DNA from: Bemisia tabaci | Taxonomy: Eukaryota > Arthropoda > Insecta > Hemiptera > Aleyrodidae | Direction of reading: 5' to 3' | DNA length: 64,000 nucleotides | Assembly: GCF_918797505.1 (NCBI RefSeq) | Contig: NC_092794.1 | Location: 65,881,345 to 65,945,344 of the forward strand | Shown: one piece after another, positions 45,003-53,640 of the stretch | Layout of the letters: the number at the start of each line of letters is the position of its first letter | Position numbering within the stretch: position 1 is the first letter of the stretch | Notes under the pieces: model-generated | What the model saw: only the letters and a program-made list of their open reading frames with translations | The model's database searches: none | What the model was told of the DNA's origin: nothing | Program-made: the position numbers and the translations under genes

Positions 45003-47723
45003 ATGGAAAAAAAGAATGTATGCTTTTCCTTTTCTAAAGGAAGCCGTGTTGAAATTGATGCAACACATTTTTTTCCGTTGTTAAAGCAAGAATTTCCGGC
45101 TTTCGCATTTTTGGCGAAAGACATGCATGATATGATCCCAAAGATCCACGAAGTAAGTACGACGAAAATTATAGATTTTGTGCAGGAACAATTAGGTTTA
45201 GATGTACCCTCAGGTGAAAAGGTCTCAATCGAGATAATTGAAGCAAATTCACCCCGATTAGAAGACTTCTGGGAAGACGAATTTAACGAAATTAATGCAG
45301 AAATTGTGCCTGCTGTTTCTAAAGAAAAGCACATAAGCAAACTTACCAAGTCCGAACTAGAGGTAGAATTTAAGAAGCTAGGACTCCCGTATGTGTATAG
45401 CTCGACAAAAGATGCGGCAAGAGCCCTTATTGGAATTAAAGAAGGGAAAATTCCCATACCATCTGAGGGATCATCGGTTCAACGCCGAGAATCGAGATAT
45501 GAAGTACGGAATGATCGGAATAGCGAGAAGCCATGTCAAACATTACACTCAGGAAAATTAGACAGCTTTGAAACTCCTTTAGAATTTGAACAGCGCATGG
45601 CAACTTTAGGTTTAATGATGAGCGAAACTCGGCAGGAGATAAATGAAACCCGCCAAAATATAGACATTATACGCGACTCATTAAACCAATTTGAAAACCC
45701 AAGTCAATTTTCTACACGGGAGAAACGTAAAGAAAATCTTGATCGTAGAAAGAGCGTTCAAGGGACCAACGATTGCGGAAGTTTTCACCAAGTTTCCAGT
45801 CAACCGCAAGGGAACCAATCGAGCCAATCACAAGGAAACCAATCGAGTCAACTGCAATGGAACCAACCGAGTCAACCGCAAGGGAACCAATTGAGTCTAC
45901 CGCGGGGGAACCAACCGAGTCAACCGCAAGGGAACCAATCGAGTCAACCGCAATGGAACCAATCGAGTCAACTGCAATGGAACCAATCTAATCAACCGCA
46001 ATGTAACCAATCAAATCAACCACAATGGAACCAATCTAATCAACCGCAATGTAACCAATCCAATCAACCACAATGGAACCAATCTAATCAACCGCAATGT
46101 AACCAATCCAATCAACCACAATGGAACCAATCTAATCAACCGCAATGTAACCAATCCAATCAACCACAATGGAACCAATCTAATCAACCGCAATGTAACC
46201 AATCCAATCAACCGCAATGGAACCAATCAAGTCAAGCCCCATGGAACCATTTTCAGTGGAACCAACAAAATCAACCGCAATGGTGCCAACCATGGACCCA
46301 ACCGCCATGGAACCAACCGCCATGGAACCAACCTCCATGGAACCAACCGCCATGGAATCAACCTCAATGGAGTCAACCATGGACTCAAGCCCCACGGAAT
46401 CAACTTCAGTGGAATCAACCGCAACAGAATCAACCCCAGCTTGATCAACGGTACGAGCAATCTCAAGAAGTTAGGATTTCAACGTCAAACCAGAATTCAA
46501 ATCAAGGCAATCAAGCACAAGAACATAATCGTCGGGGTTGGAACAGTAACATGCAAGGCGACGATAGAAATGTCACAGACATGTTGCGCCCACCTAAACT
46601 TGCGTTACCAAAATTCGAGAAAGAAAAAGCTATGGACTGGTTGGACAGTTTTGAAATCCTAATGGCTCAATACTCCGATAATGTGAAAATAAGTCATTTG
46701 ATAGCATGCATGGCAAAGGATGACAGCAAATGGCTTCAAAACCACGCAGAAGACATCAGGTCAGGAAATTGGGAAAATGTCCGAAAAATATTTACTTTTT
46801 ATGAAGACAATCGGAAAGATCATTTTGAGGAGCAAAGAAAATTTGACACAACAACTCAAGACAAGTCAGAAACAGGATTAGACTATGTCGAAAAGAAAAT
46901 AAGGATGGCAAAGAAACTCCAACACCCACCCCCAAATGAAGAAATAATAAAAAGCGTGATAAAAGGCCTCGAATCAACACTGAAAATTCCTGTGTATAAT
47001 CAACACCCAAAAACGTTCACGGAGCTGCGACTAGCAGTGAAAAGGGCTCAGGACGATTCTCATATCATTAAGTCATCGGATAGCCTAATGCAACACCTCA
47101 GTAATGGCCCTGACAAAGAAACACTAAGTGCAGAGATAGATGAATTACTGGCAGAAAAGCTGAAAAAACTAGGTGTGGATGGGAGCAAACAAATCAATCA
47201 AGTTACGTTTGCTGAAAATGAACGCTCCAGACACCGTTATTCGAGGAGGGACGCCTATGAAAGGGCCAAGGAAACACGGAATTTAAGTCGAGATCGGTCA
47301 GCGCCAAGACCGCCTTACAGGGATTATAGCAGAGACAAATACTATAATAACTACAGAAATAGACGCCACAGCCGAGACCGGGATAGGTCCTACGATGCTG
47401 GACGGTTCTATAGGACGGACAGAAGTTACAGCCGAGAAAGGAGCCTGGAGAGACCACATTACAGCCGAGAAAGGAGCCTGGAGAGGCCACGTTACAGCCG
47501 AGAAAGGAGCCTGGAGAGACGACACTACAGCCGCGACAGGGGTTCACGTAGGGATGATGGAAGACGGAATTCGTACAGCGAAAGGGGCAGGAATAGGAGC
47601 CACAGTAGAGAACGGAGCATGGACAAATACAAATCTGATGAAAAGTATCAAAAATATCGCCCAAATTTTTCAGATCATAGAAGACGGCGCAGTTCTGAGG
47701 AAAGGAAGGAGTCAAAAAACTAG
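45003..47723 (+). CDS. gag: element 2 Gag polyprotein, with Gln/Asn-rich repeat domain
   Basis: 906 residues from the first ATG at 45003. Regions from that ATG: an N-terminal domain of about 100 residues that I do not recognise (VEIDATHFFPLLKQEFPAF); a SAP-like helix region at about 112-148 (LTKSELEVEFKKLGLPY); a Gln/Asn-rich repeat domain at about 262-484; the capsid region at about 526-690 starting PPKLALPKF, aligned with PKVEFPKF in element 1; and an Arg/Ser-rich tail at about 739-900 with three tandem YSRERSLERP units. It ends at TAG 47721 behind a slippery heptamer. Unlike element 1 there is no CCHC knuckle, so RNA binding must fall to the RS tail or the repeat domain. Nearly twice the usual length for such a Gag, because of the repeat and the N-terminal domain. 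Confidence 0.92.
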   Translation: MEKKNVCFSFSKGSRVEIDATHFFPLLKQEFPAFAFLAKDMHDMIPKIHEVSTTKIIDFVQEQLGLDVPSGEKVSIEIIEANSPRLEDFWEDEFNEINAEIVPAVSKEKHISKLTKSELEVEFKKLGLPYVYSSTKDAARALIGIKEGKIPIPSEGSSVQRRESRYEVRNDRNSEKPCQTLHSGKLDSFETPLEFEQRMATLGLMMSETRQEINETRQNIDIIRDSLNQFENPSQFSTREKRKENLDRRKSVQGTNDCGSFHQVSSQPQGNQSSQSQGNQSSQLQWNQPSQPQGNQLSLPRGNQPSQPQGNQSSQPQWNQSSQLQWNQSNQPQCNQSNQPQWNQSNQPQCNQSNQPQWNQSNQPQCNQSNQPQWNQSNQPQCNQSNQPQWNQSNQPQCNQSNQPQWNQSSQAPWNHFQWNQQNQPQWCQPWTQPPWNQPPWNQPPWNQPPWNQPQWSQPWTQAPRNQLQWNQPQQNQPQLDQRYEQSQEVRISTSNQNSNQGNQAQEHNRRGWNSNMQGDDRNVTDMLRPPKLALPKFEKEKAMDWLDSFEILMAQYSDNVKISHLIACMAKDDSKWLQNHAEDIRSGNWENVRKIFTFYEDNRKDHFEEQRKFDTTTQDKSETGLDYVEKKIRMAKKLQHPPPNEEIIKSVIKGLESTLKIPVYNQHPKTFTELRLAVKRAQDDSHIIKSSDSLMQHLSNGPDKETLSAEIDELLAEKLKKLGVDGSKQINQVTFAENERSRHRYSRRDAYERAKETRNLSRDRSAPRPPYRDYSRDKYYNNYRNRRHSRDRDRSYDAGRFYRTDRSYSRERSLERPHYSRERSLERPRYSRERSLERRHYSRDRGSRRDDGRRNSYSERGRNRSHSRERSMDKYKSDEKYQKYRPNFSDHRRRRSSEERKESKN
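45790..46440 (+). repeat. 24/48-bp coding minisatellite in element 2 gag
   Basis: The 8-residue unit NQPQ(W/C)NQS is repeated, with W and C alternating to give a 48-bp higher-order unit, flanked by older NQ(S/P)SQPQG units and by PPWNQ units. The reading frame is kept throughout. Confidence 0.93.
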
Positions 47724-47778
47724 AAAATTCTCGCTTGATAGTGGGTCAACAAGTGAGAACGAATGAAGTTCAGACCCA
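47714..47778 (+). promoter_or_regulatory. element 2, -1 ribosomal frameshift signal with pseudoknot
   Basis: Heptamer A AAA AAC at 47714-47720, in the gag frame, with the gag TAG directly after. A 7-nt spacer is followed by a 10-bp stem, TTCTCGCTTG (47728-47737) with CAAGTGAGAA (47750-47759, one G-U pair). The loop sequence TGGGTC (47742-47747) can pair with GACCCA (47773-47778), making an H-type pseudoknot. Pol has no ATG until about residue 138, so frameshifting is the natural way to express it. Confidence 0.87.
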
Positions 47779-50700
47779 AAATTTGAACAAACTAAGGGTT
47801 CAGAAGAACAAAAAGAAATTTTCCGGCATAAGCTCAGGTCTAACTTTTACGGGCAGAGTTAACAAAAAGTACATCGACATATTGAACGACACAGGCTCTA
47901 GCATTACACTGATAGATAAGAGCTTGGCACAAGACATAAAACCTCTTAGAAATAAAATCACGGTACAAGGAGCAACGGAGAAGAAAATCAAAATTCTAGG
48001 CAAGACTAGAATCAACGTGTGGATAGGAAAAGGCGTCGTGATAGCAATCATAGGACTAGTAGTCGAAAACCTGCATCATCCGATTCTATTGGGAAATGAT
48101 TTCAACGTGAGATACGCGACGAAACTCAACATTCAAGAAAACTCCATGGAACTGTGGGTCAGAGGCAGGAACGTCAAAATTCAAACAAAATTGAAAGAAA
48201 AAAAGAACATCGAGTCGGTTACAGCGAAAAATCTGACAACTACTGCTCCATTAATGGGTCATGCAGTAGTTAATAACATCAAGACTAAGATTTGTTATGA
48301 CACTGGCAGCTGCGCGCTCTTGGTCAGCAAGGATTATGTAGACCCCGAAAAAATAAAACCCATTGAACAAATAGAGCTAAAAACGGCAGATGCTTCACAA
48401 TTAAAATTATTGGGTCAGACAGAGTTGGAGCTCATAATCGAAAACCAAAAACTCGTCACCACAGCCCTGGTCTCTGAGAACATGGTAAATTCAGTGCTTA
48501 CAGGCAACTCATTCCACAAACAGTTCGTAAAATCAATCGATTTTGGGCGCCAATCCATCGATTTAAAAATTCCTAACTCCCGAAAGACCATTACAACGAA
48601 CGTTTCAGCATTTGTGCAATATGCTGATACGCAAAACCATCATCGATCATCAAACAAAGTCGAAATTTCGAAGGACTGCAAAAATGAAGTCATCAATAGT
48701 ACTCAGAAAAACGATGCTGAACCGCCGAAAATTTGTAGAAGTACAAACTTTAAAGGCGAATCAAATAAGGATCCTCAACCATCGAAAAGTGAAGGAGCAA
48801 AAACAACAACATCAGACGAGTGGCTGAGAAAAAACGCAGAAGCGCTGGAAATATTAAACATATCGACTGATATCTACTCCGACGAATTGCCAAGCCTGGA
48901 GGTTGAAGTACTCTCAAACCAAATAATTCCACCACTTTCCTTCAAGGCGATAAAATGTCAAATTAAAAATTATCAAGATTTTGAATTTGGAATTTTAAAC
49001 TTGAAGGAAGGAGCAATCAAGTCAAAAAATCTATTCAGCCCCGAAATAGTGGTCGATATTCAAAAATTTGTGAGGATCAAAGTGAGAAACAACAAAAAAG
49101 TTCCAGTAAAACTCTTCAAAAAATACATAATTGCGGAGATAAATCCAATCGAATTTCAATACGAAGCCTCAGGAAGTGAAGAAAACGAAGAAACCGCAGC
49201 TATGACGAATACGGTAGAAGAAGGACCCACGAGAGCCAAAAACTCAGATGAAGCTAATTCAAAATCAAGCTCAGAAAAATCTCGCCTCTCTGAAATCGAA
49301 TGTAATAAGGAACTAAGTAAGATACAAAAAGACCAACTGGAAAACCTCATTCTGAAATATCAAGATGTTTTTGCCTGGTCCGATACACAATTTATCGGAG
49401 GACAAGCAAACTTTGAACCTCAAAAATTAATTTTGAAAGATTCGACGCCGGTCCACAAACCTCCTTTTAGAACCGGGAAACAACAACGCGTTTTGATTAA
49501 GGAATACATAGACGAAATGCTACGTGCGCAAATCATCCGCCCGTCAACCTCAGCATATGCTTCACCGCTTATGCTGGTTTCAAAAAGAGAGGTCGGGAAA
49601 TATAGACCGGTGGTTGATTTGCGTAAACTGAACGAGAAAATTCACGCGGAAACTTTCCCTCTGGTACGGGTAGATGATGTATTAAGCTGCCTAAATGGGG
49701 CACAATACATCAGCTGCTTCGATCTGGAGCAAGGATACTCCCAAATTAAACTCGATAAGGAGTCATCATCTTATTGCGCGTTCAGCACCTTTGACAATCA
49801 CTATGAATTTTGCGTCCTACCACAGGGTCTATCCATCTCTCCGCTTCGATTCAGCCAGCTAATGGCGAAAGCCTTCAGTCCGATGTTATACAGGGGTGTT
49901 TTGAATTACATGGACGACTTTTACGTCTACAACACCGAAGGAGGCTTTGCAGGGCACCTTCAAAAATTGGAGGAATTTTTCAAACTTTGTAGACAAGCCA
50001 AACTCTTACTAAAACCAAAAAAGAGTCGCCTGGCCATGACAGAATGTGACGCACTCGGATTCCACATTAGTCAAAACGGAATATCTGTTTCAAAGGAGAA
50101 GACCCTGGCAATAGCAAATGCTCCACCTCCGAAAGACGTGAAAGGAGTTCGATCATTTCTGGCCGCCGCAAGCTATTATCGAACTCATATTCCTAAAATG
50201 GCTTTTTATGCAGAACCTTTAGTACAACTAACGCGGAAAAATGCTAAGTTTCATTGGGACGCCGAAAAACAAACAGCCTTTGACAATATAAAACAAGCTT
50301 TAATTTCATCTGAAGTGTTGGCTTTTTACGACCCAGAAAATACGACCCTGGAGCTCCACGCGGACGCATCACAAGTAGCAATAGGAAGTTGCCTAAATCA
50401 ACGTTACGCAGATGGATCGGTGCGACCTTTAGGATATTTCTCGCGAGTGCTATCAAACAACGAATCACACTGGGGAAGCCACGAGAGAGAAATTCTGGCA
50501 ATCACTTTCGGGATTGAGAAAAATAAACATTATCTGTGGAATACGCCGTTCAAAATAGTCACGGACAATCAAGCTCTGGTATACGTCAAAAATATGGAAA
50601 CTCCATCGGCACGCATGCTAAAACTAATTCTCAAACTATCAGAATACAATTACACCATTAAATGGAAGAAAGGCTCGAAAAACGTAATGCCAGACTATCT

Positions 50701-52036
50701 GTCTCGCTACCCTCCCAATACCGAAACCATTGCTCAAGTACATGCTGTAACACGGTCAAAAGCTCAAGAAGAGACTGGAAAAATGGAACCAAAACGACTA
50801 AAAGCAGAACAAAAAAAGGATTATAAACTAAACACCCTGTATGAAGCTATCAAAAAGCCCAAAAATACAGATGCAAAAACAAAAAAGGAAGCGGAAGCAT
50901 TTTACATCGAAGAAGGCATTCTGTGGAAAAAATGCTACATCAATAGTAAAGTGGCTGTGATTCCATCACACATGAAAAAAGAAGTGCTCCAAAGTATTCA
51001 CGACGATCCTTTCTCAGGCCACTCCGGCATATTTAAGACCATTGAACGCGCCAGGAAAAGATTCTATTGGAAAGGAATGCATGCCGATATTAGAAAGTAT
51101 GTACTATCTTGCAAAAAATGTCAGTTCGCGAAAAAACTTCAGAACCACGAAAAATATGGGAAAATCAAATCACACAAGATTCCAAATAGTGTGATGACAA
51201 AACTTGGCATCGATGCATGGGGTCCGGTCACGAAGGGATTTGACGCAGAAGGCAACGAGAAAAAATATATAATCGGCATCTGTGACTATTTTTCCAAATT
51301 TCTATGGCTGAAAAGTGTCAAAAACATAACAGCAAAATCGCTGGAAGCTGTTTTGACCGAATTTTTTGGACTTTTTGGCATACCAGTAGAGCTGGTGATG
51401 GATAATGGTAAAAATTTTGCATCGGACCTAAATAATGAATTCCTTGACCAATATGGAGTAAAAAAATCATTTACACTACCCTATTCTCCAAGAGCCAACG
51501 GATTAATAGAAAACACTTGGAAAAGTGTTGGAAATTACTTGAGAAGTTTCACACAGGAAAATCAGCAAAGTTGGCCAGAATATTTACCTGCCATCGCCGC
51601 TGCGCACAACTCGAGCACACACAAAACAACTGGTCAGAGCCCTTTTTTCCTTCTCACGGGCCAAGAATTCCAGTTACCCATCGACGCAAAAATACGCCCA
51701 CACTGCGAAAATACTGAATTATTAAAGCGCCTAAGAAAACTGGATGAAATACGAGATGAAACTCTCAAAAAACTCCCAGACATCCTACAAAATCAACGTG
51801 ATCAATCAAACAAAAACAGATTGGAGCCACCATTTGGAGTCGGAGACCTAGTTCTAGTTTACATGCCAGCACGGACAAAGGAATTATCGGAAAAACTGCG
51901 TATTAAATATGATGGTCCGTATGAAGTTGTTGAACAAATATCGCGCAGCAGCTATAAATTAGACACCAAAAAGAGAGGTAAAAACAGATATTTAATTATC
52001 CAAGCGGATCGACTTAAAAAGTTCACACCGCGGTGA
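47720..52036 (+). CDS. pol: element 2 Pol polyprotein, intact
   Basis: About 1,438 codons read in the -1 frame after the gag stop; it codes for protease, RT, RNase H and integrase. Counted from the TTG at 47735: first retropepsin at 45-135 (DTGS 52-55, LLGNDF); second retropepsin at 172-278 (DTGS 189-192, LTGNSF); a beta-rich linker ending VKLFKKYIIAEINPIEF; RT with YMDD at 725-728; RNase H with D877 (HADAS), E917 (HEREILAI) and D in VTDNQAL; integrase with an H-H-C-C finger, D1160, D1223 and E1259 (D-x35-E); and a C-terminal GPY module (KYDGPYEVVEQI). No chromodomain. All catalytic residues are present and there is no break, so this copy may be functional. The tandem protease is the unusual part; retropepsins normally occur once and act as homodimers. 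Confidence 0.95.
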   Translation, partial: LENSRLIVGQQVRTNEVQTQNLNKLRVQKNKKKFSGISSGLTFTGRVNKKYIDILNDTGSSITLIDKSLAQDIKPLRNKITVQGATEKKIKILGKTRINVWIGKGVVIAIIGLVVENLHHPILLGNDFNVRYATKLNIQENSMELWVRGRNVKIQTKLKEKKNIESVTAKNLTTTAPLMGHAVVNNIKTKICYDTGSCALLVSKDYVDPEKIKPIEQIELKTADASQLKLLGQTELELIIENQKLVTTALVSENMVNSVLTGNSFHKQFVKSIDFGRQSIDLKIPNSRKTITTNVSAFVQYADTQNHHRSSNKVEISKDCKNEVINSTQKNDAEPPKICRSTNFKGESNKDPQPSKSEGAKTTTSDEWLRKNAEALEILNISTDIYSDELPSLEVEVLSNQIIPPLSFKAIKCQIKNYQDFEFGILNLKEGAIKSKNLFSPEIVVDIQKFVRIKVRNNKKVPVKLFKKYIIAEINPIEFQYEASGSEENEETAAMTNTVEEGPTRAKNSDEANSKSSSEKSRLSEIECNKELSKIQKDQLENLILKYQDVFAWSDTQFIGGQANFEPQKLILKDSTPVHKPPFRTGKQQRVLIKEYIDEMLRAQIIRPSTSAYASPLMLVSKREVGKYRPVVDLRKLNEKIHAETFPLVRVDDVLSCLNGAQYISCFDLEQGYSQIKLDKESSSYCAFSTFDNHYEFCVLPQGLSISPLRFSQLMAKAFSPMLYRGVLNYMDDFYVYNTEGGFAGHLQKLEEFFKLCRQAKLLLKPKKSRLAMTECDALGFHISQNGISVSKEKTLAIANAPPPKDVKGVRSFLAAASYYRTHIPKMAFYAEPLVQLTRKNAKFHWDAEKQTAFDNIKQALISSEVLAFYDPENTTLELHADASQVAIGSCLNQRYADGSVRPLGYFSRVLSNNESHWGSHEREILAITFGIEKNKHYLWNTPFKIVTDNQALVYVKNMETPSARMLKLILKLSEYNYTIKWKKGSKNVMPDYLSRYPPNTETIAQVHAVTRSKAQEETGKMEPKRLKAEQKKDYKLNTLYEAIKKPKNTDAKTKKEAEAFYIEEGILWKKCYINSKVAVIPSHMKKEVLQSIHDDPFSGHSGIFKTIERARKRFYWKGMHADIRKYVLSCKKCQFAKKLQNHEKYGKIKSHKIPNSVMTKLGIDAWGPVTKGFDAEGNEKKYIIGICDYFSKFLWLKSVKNITAKSLEAVLTEFFGLFGIPVELVMDNGKNFASDLNNEFLDQYGVKKSFTLPYSPRANGLIENTWKSVGNYLRSFTQENQQSWPEYLPAIAAAHNSSTHKTTGQSPFFLLTGQEFQLPIDAKIRPHCENTELLKRLRKLDEIRDETLKKLPDILQNQRDQSNKNRLEPPFGVGDLVLVYMPARTKELSEKLRIKYDGPYEVVEQISRSSYKLDTKKRGKNRYLIIQADRLKKFTPR

Positions 52037-52253
52037 GTTTAGCAGCATCTCCATTTTTTTTAAATTTTTCATCTTTGGTCCGTTTTTTCTTTTTTTTCTT
52101 CTCCTCTTGCCTCTAATCGTATCGGATTTCTTCTTAAAAAGTCTGACAACATCTCAACTGATTCTAATTAGCAGTTCCTTTTTCCTGTTCATTCATCAAT
52201 TGTCGATAGTGATAAGATTAGTTAGATAAAAATCAAGTTTTTTATCTATTAGG
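52037..52253 (+). promoter_or_regulatory. element 2, pol-ORF3 spacer with splice-acceptor-like end
   Basis: T-rich spacer ending in GTTTTTTATCTATTAG (52238-52252 region) directly before GATGGGCACAGG, where the ATG of ORF3 lies. A pyrimidine tract plus AG just before the start suggests ORF3 is translated from a spliced RNA. Confidence 0.45.
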
Positions 52254-52997
52254 ATGGGCACAGGACCGGTTGAGGCGTCACGTCGACCGCGGACGACGCG
52301 GAAGCGAACCCAGTCAACTTTGTGCAGCACAAGAGTCACGAGCTCAGAACATCAAAGTAATCTATTTCTAGCACGTCAACTAGTAGCAGTGGAAAACATG
52401 GACGAAACCTGGAGCGACCCTGTATTGCGAAAAATGCGCGGGGACGAGGACGTCGATTGGTCCGCCTTCGACCAATACGCCCAACCCCAAAGTCAGCCGC
52501 AACGCAAAGTCCAAAGCCGGCCAAAAAGGATATCCCTTCAGGAATATAAGAAACGCAGAGAGGACAGTACCGTTTATGAAGAGGATGTCATGGGGATGAT
52601 GAGCACATGGGAAGACATCGCCGCCCTGCGAGACGACGAAACGCGCCCGAGCTCGAGCGACGAGCCGAAAACGCCCAGCGAAATGCCTCCGCCGTGGAAA
52701 CTCGTCCCGATCGACGTTAGCGGGGACAGAGCCTCATACCGAAACTTGCTACGCGCTCCGGACAATGGTTTCCCAAATTACTTCACTTCGACAAATCTCA
52801 CTGAGGAACCAAGCCAAGAGACCCCCCCAACGCCAGGCCCATCGACGAGCCCATCAGAGAGCGAAAACACCGCCAAGAAAAGAAGGAACCCGAAATGGCA
52901 CGCAAAACCGGGAAAAGGACACCAACAGCGGAAGAGAGCGAGGCAACAACAGAAGAAAGACGAGGATAGAATGAAACAGAACGGAGAGTGGCTGTAA
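52254..52997 (+). CDS. element 2 ORF3, non-envelope accessory protein
   Basis: 247 residues from ATG 52254; the ATG at 52398 (199 residues, MDETWSDPVLRKM) is the position matching element 1. No signal peptide or membrane helix. Features: basic N-terminal extension (SRRPRTTRKR), an acidic box with DEDVDWSAFD at about residues 63-72, then RPKRISLQEYKKRREDS at about 90-106, a Ser/Pro/acidic middle, and a Lys/Arg-rich end (KKRRNPKWHAKPGKG, QQRKRARQQQKK). The DWSxFD and EYKKRR boxes and the basic end are the parts shared with element 1 ORF3, although the rest has diverged and the length differs; conservation of boxes against that background suggests a selected protein. Function not known; an RNA- or chromatin-binding helper protein is a guess from charge. 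Confidence 0.8.
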   Translation: MGTGPVEASRRPRTTRKRTQSTLCSTRVTSSEHQSNLFLARQLVAVENMDETWSDPVLRKMRGDEDVDWSAFDQYAQPQSQPQRKVQSRPKRISLQEYKKRREDSTVYEEDVMGMMSTWEDIAALRDDETRPSSSDEPKTPSEMPPPWKLVPIDVSGDRASYRNLLRAPDNGFPNYFTSTNLTEEPSQETPPTPGPSTSPSESENTAKKRRNPKWHAKPGKGHQQRKRARQQQKKDEDRMKQNGEWL

Positions 52998-53594
52998 GGT
53001 TGAGAGTCTGAGAACGTTTGTTAATATTTTTTAAGTAACTATTGTTACATCTAACGGAAAAAAAAAATCATAGTTTAATTTTTTTTTTTTTCAAATTTAA
53101 TCTCCTTCAAAAATTGTTTTTTGGCCCCTCTCGCTCTGTTCATTCTTAATCTCAATTTTTTTTTGTTTTTTTTTCTTCTCTCTTTTTCATCTCTTTCTAA
53201 ACTTCTAATTATTAACTTAGACATGAATGCCCTCATTCGATTTTTTTTCTAAATTTTTCAACTTCAATTTATTTTTTCTCTCTCCTTTTCCTTTTAGCCT
53301 TATTTTTTTTTTCTTCTCTCTCATTTTTTTTTAATTCCGATTTTATTTTCTTCTACTTTCTTGATTTTTTATCGATCTATTTTTTTTTTTCTTCCTTTTT
53401 CTCTTTTGTTCTTTTTTCTACTTAATCTAGGTTTTCTCGTGTTTTCCTCTATATTTCATTGATTGTTAACCGGCTGCGCGCGCGCGCGTCCTGTCTATTT
53501 TTGTTGTTGTTTAGACGCCTGTGGTTGTTTCCAGCGGAACTGTCCCTGATCGTGGAGGCATGTTAGCTTTTTTTTCGCCTTTTCGCTTCGGATT
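52998..53594 (+). other. element 2, pyrimidine-rich 3' untranslated region
   Basis: Long T and TTC/TCT runs, a (GC)n patch at 53478-53490 (GCGCGCGCGCGCG), no frame. Confidence 0.7.
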
Positions 53595-53624
53595 AAAATA
53601 CAATCTTGTTCAAGATTGTATTTT
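53595..53624 (+). promoter_or_regulatory. element 2, hairpin upstream of polypurine tract
   Basis: A perfect 14-bp inverted repeat, AAAATACAATCTTG and CAAGATTGTATTTT, separated by TT. Five bases before the polypurine tract. Element 1 has a hairpin in the same place (26750-26774). Confidence 0.85.
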
Positions 53625-53629
53625 TCCCC

Positions 53630-53640
53630 GGAGAGAGGAA
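53630..53640 (+). other. element 2, polypurine tract
   Basis: GGAGAGAGGAA adjoining the 3' LTR. Confidence 0.75.
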
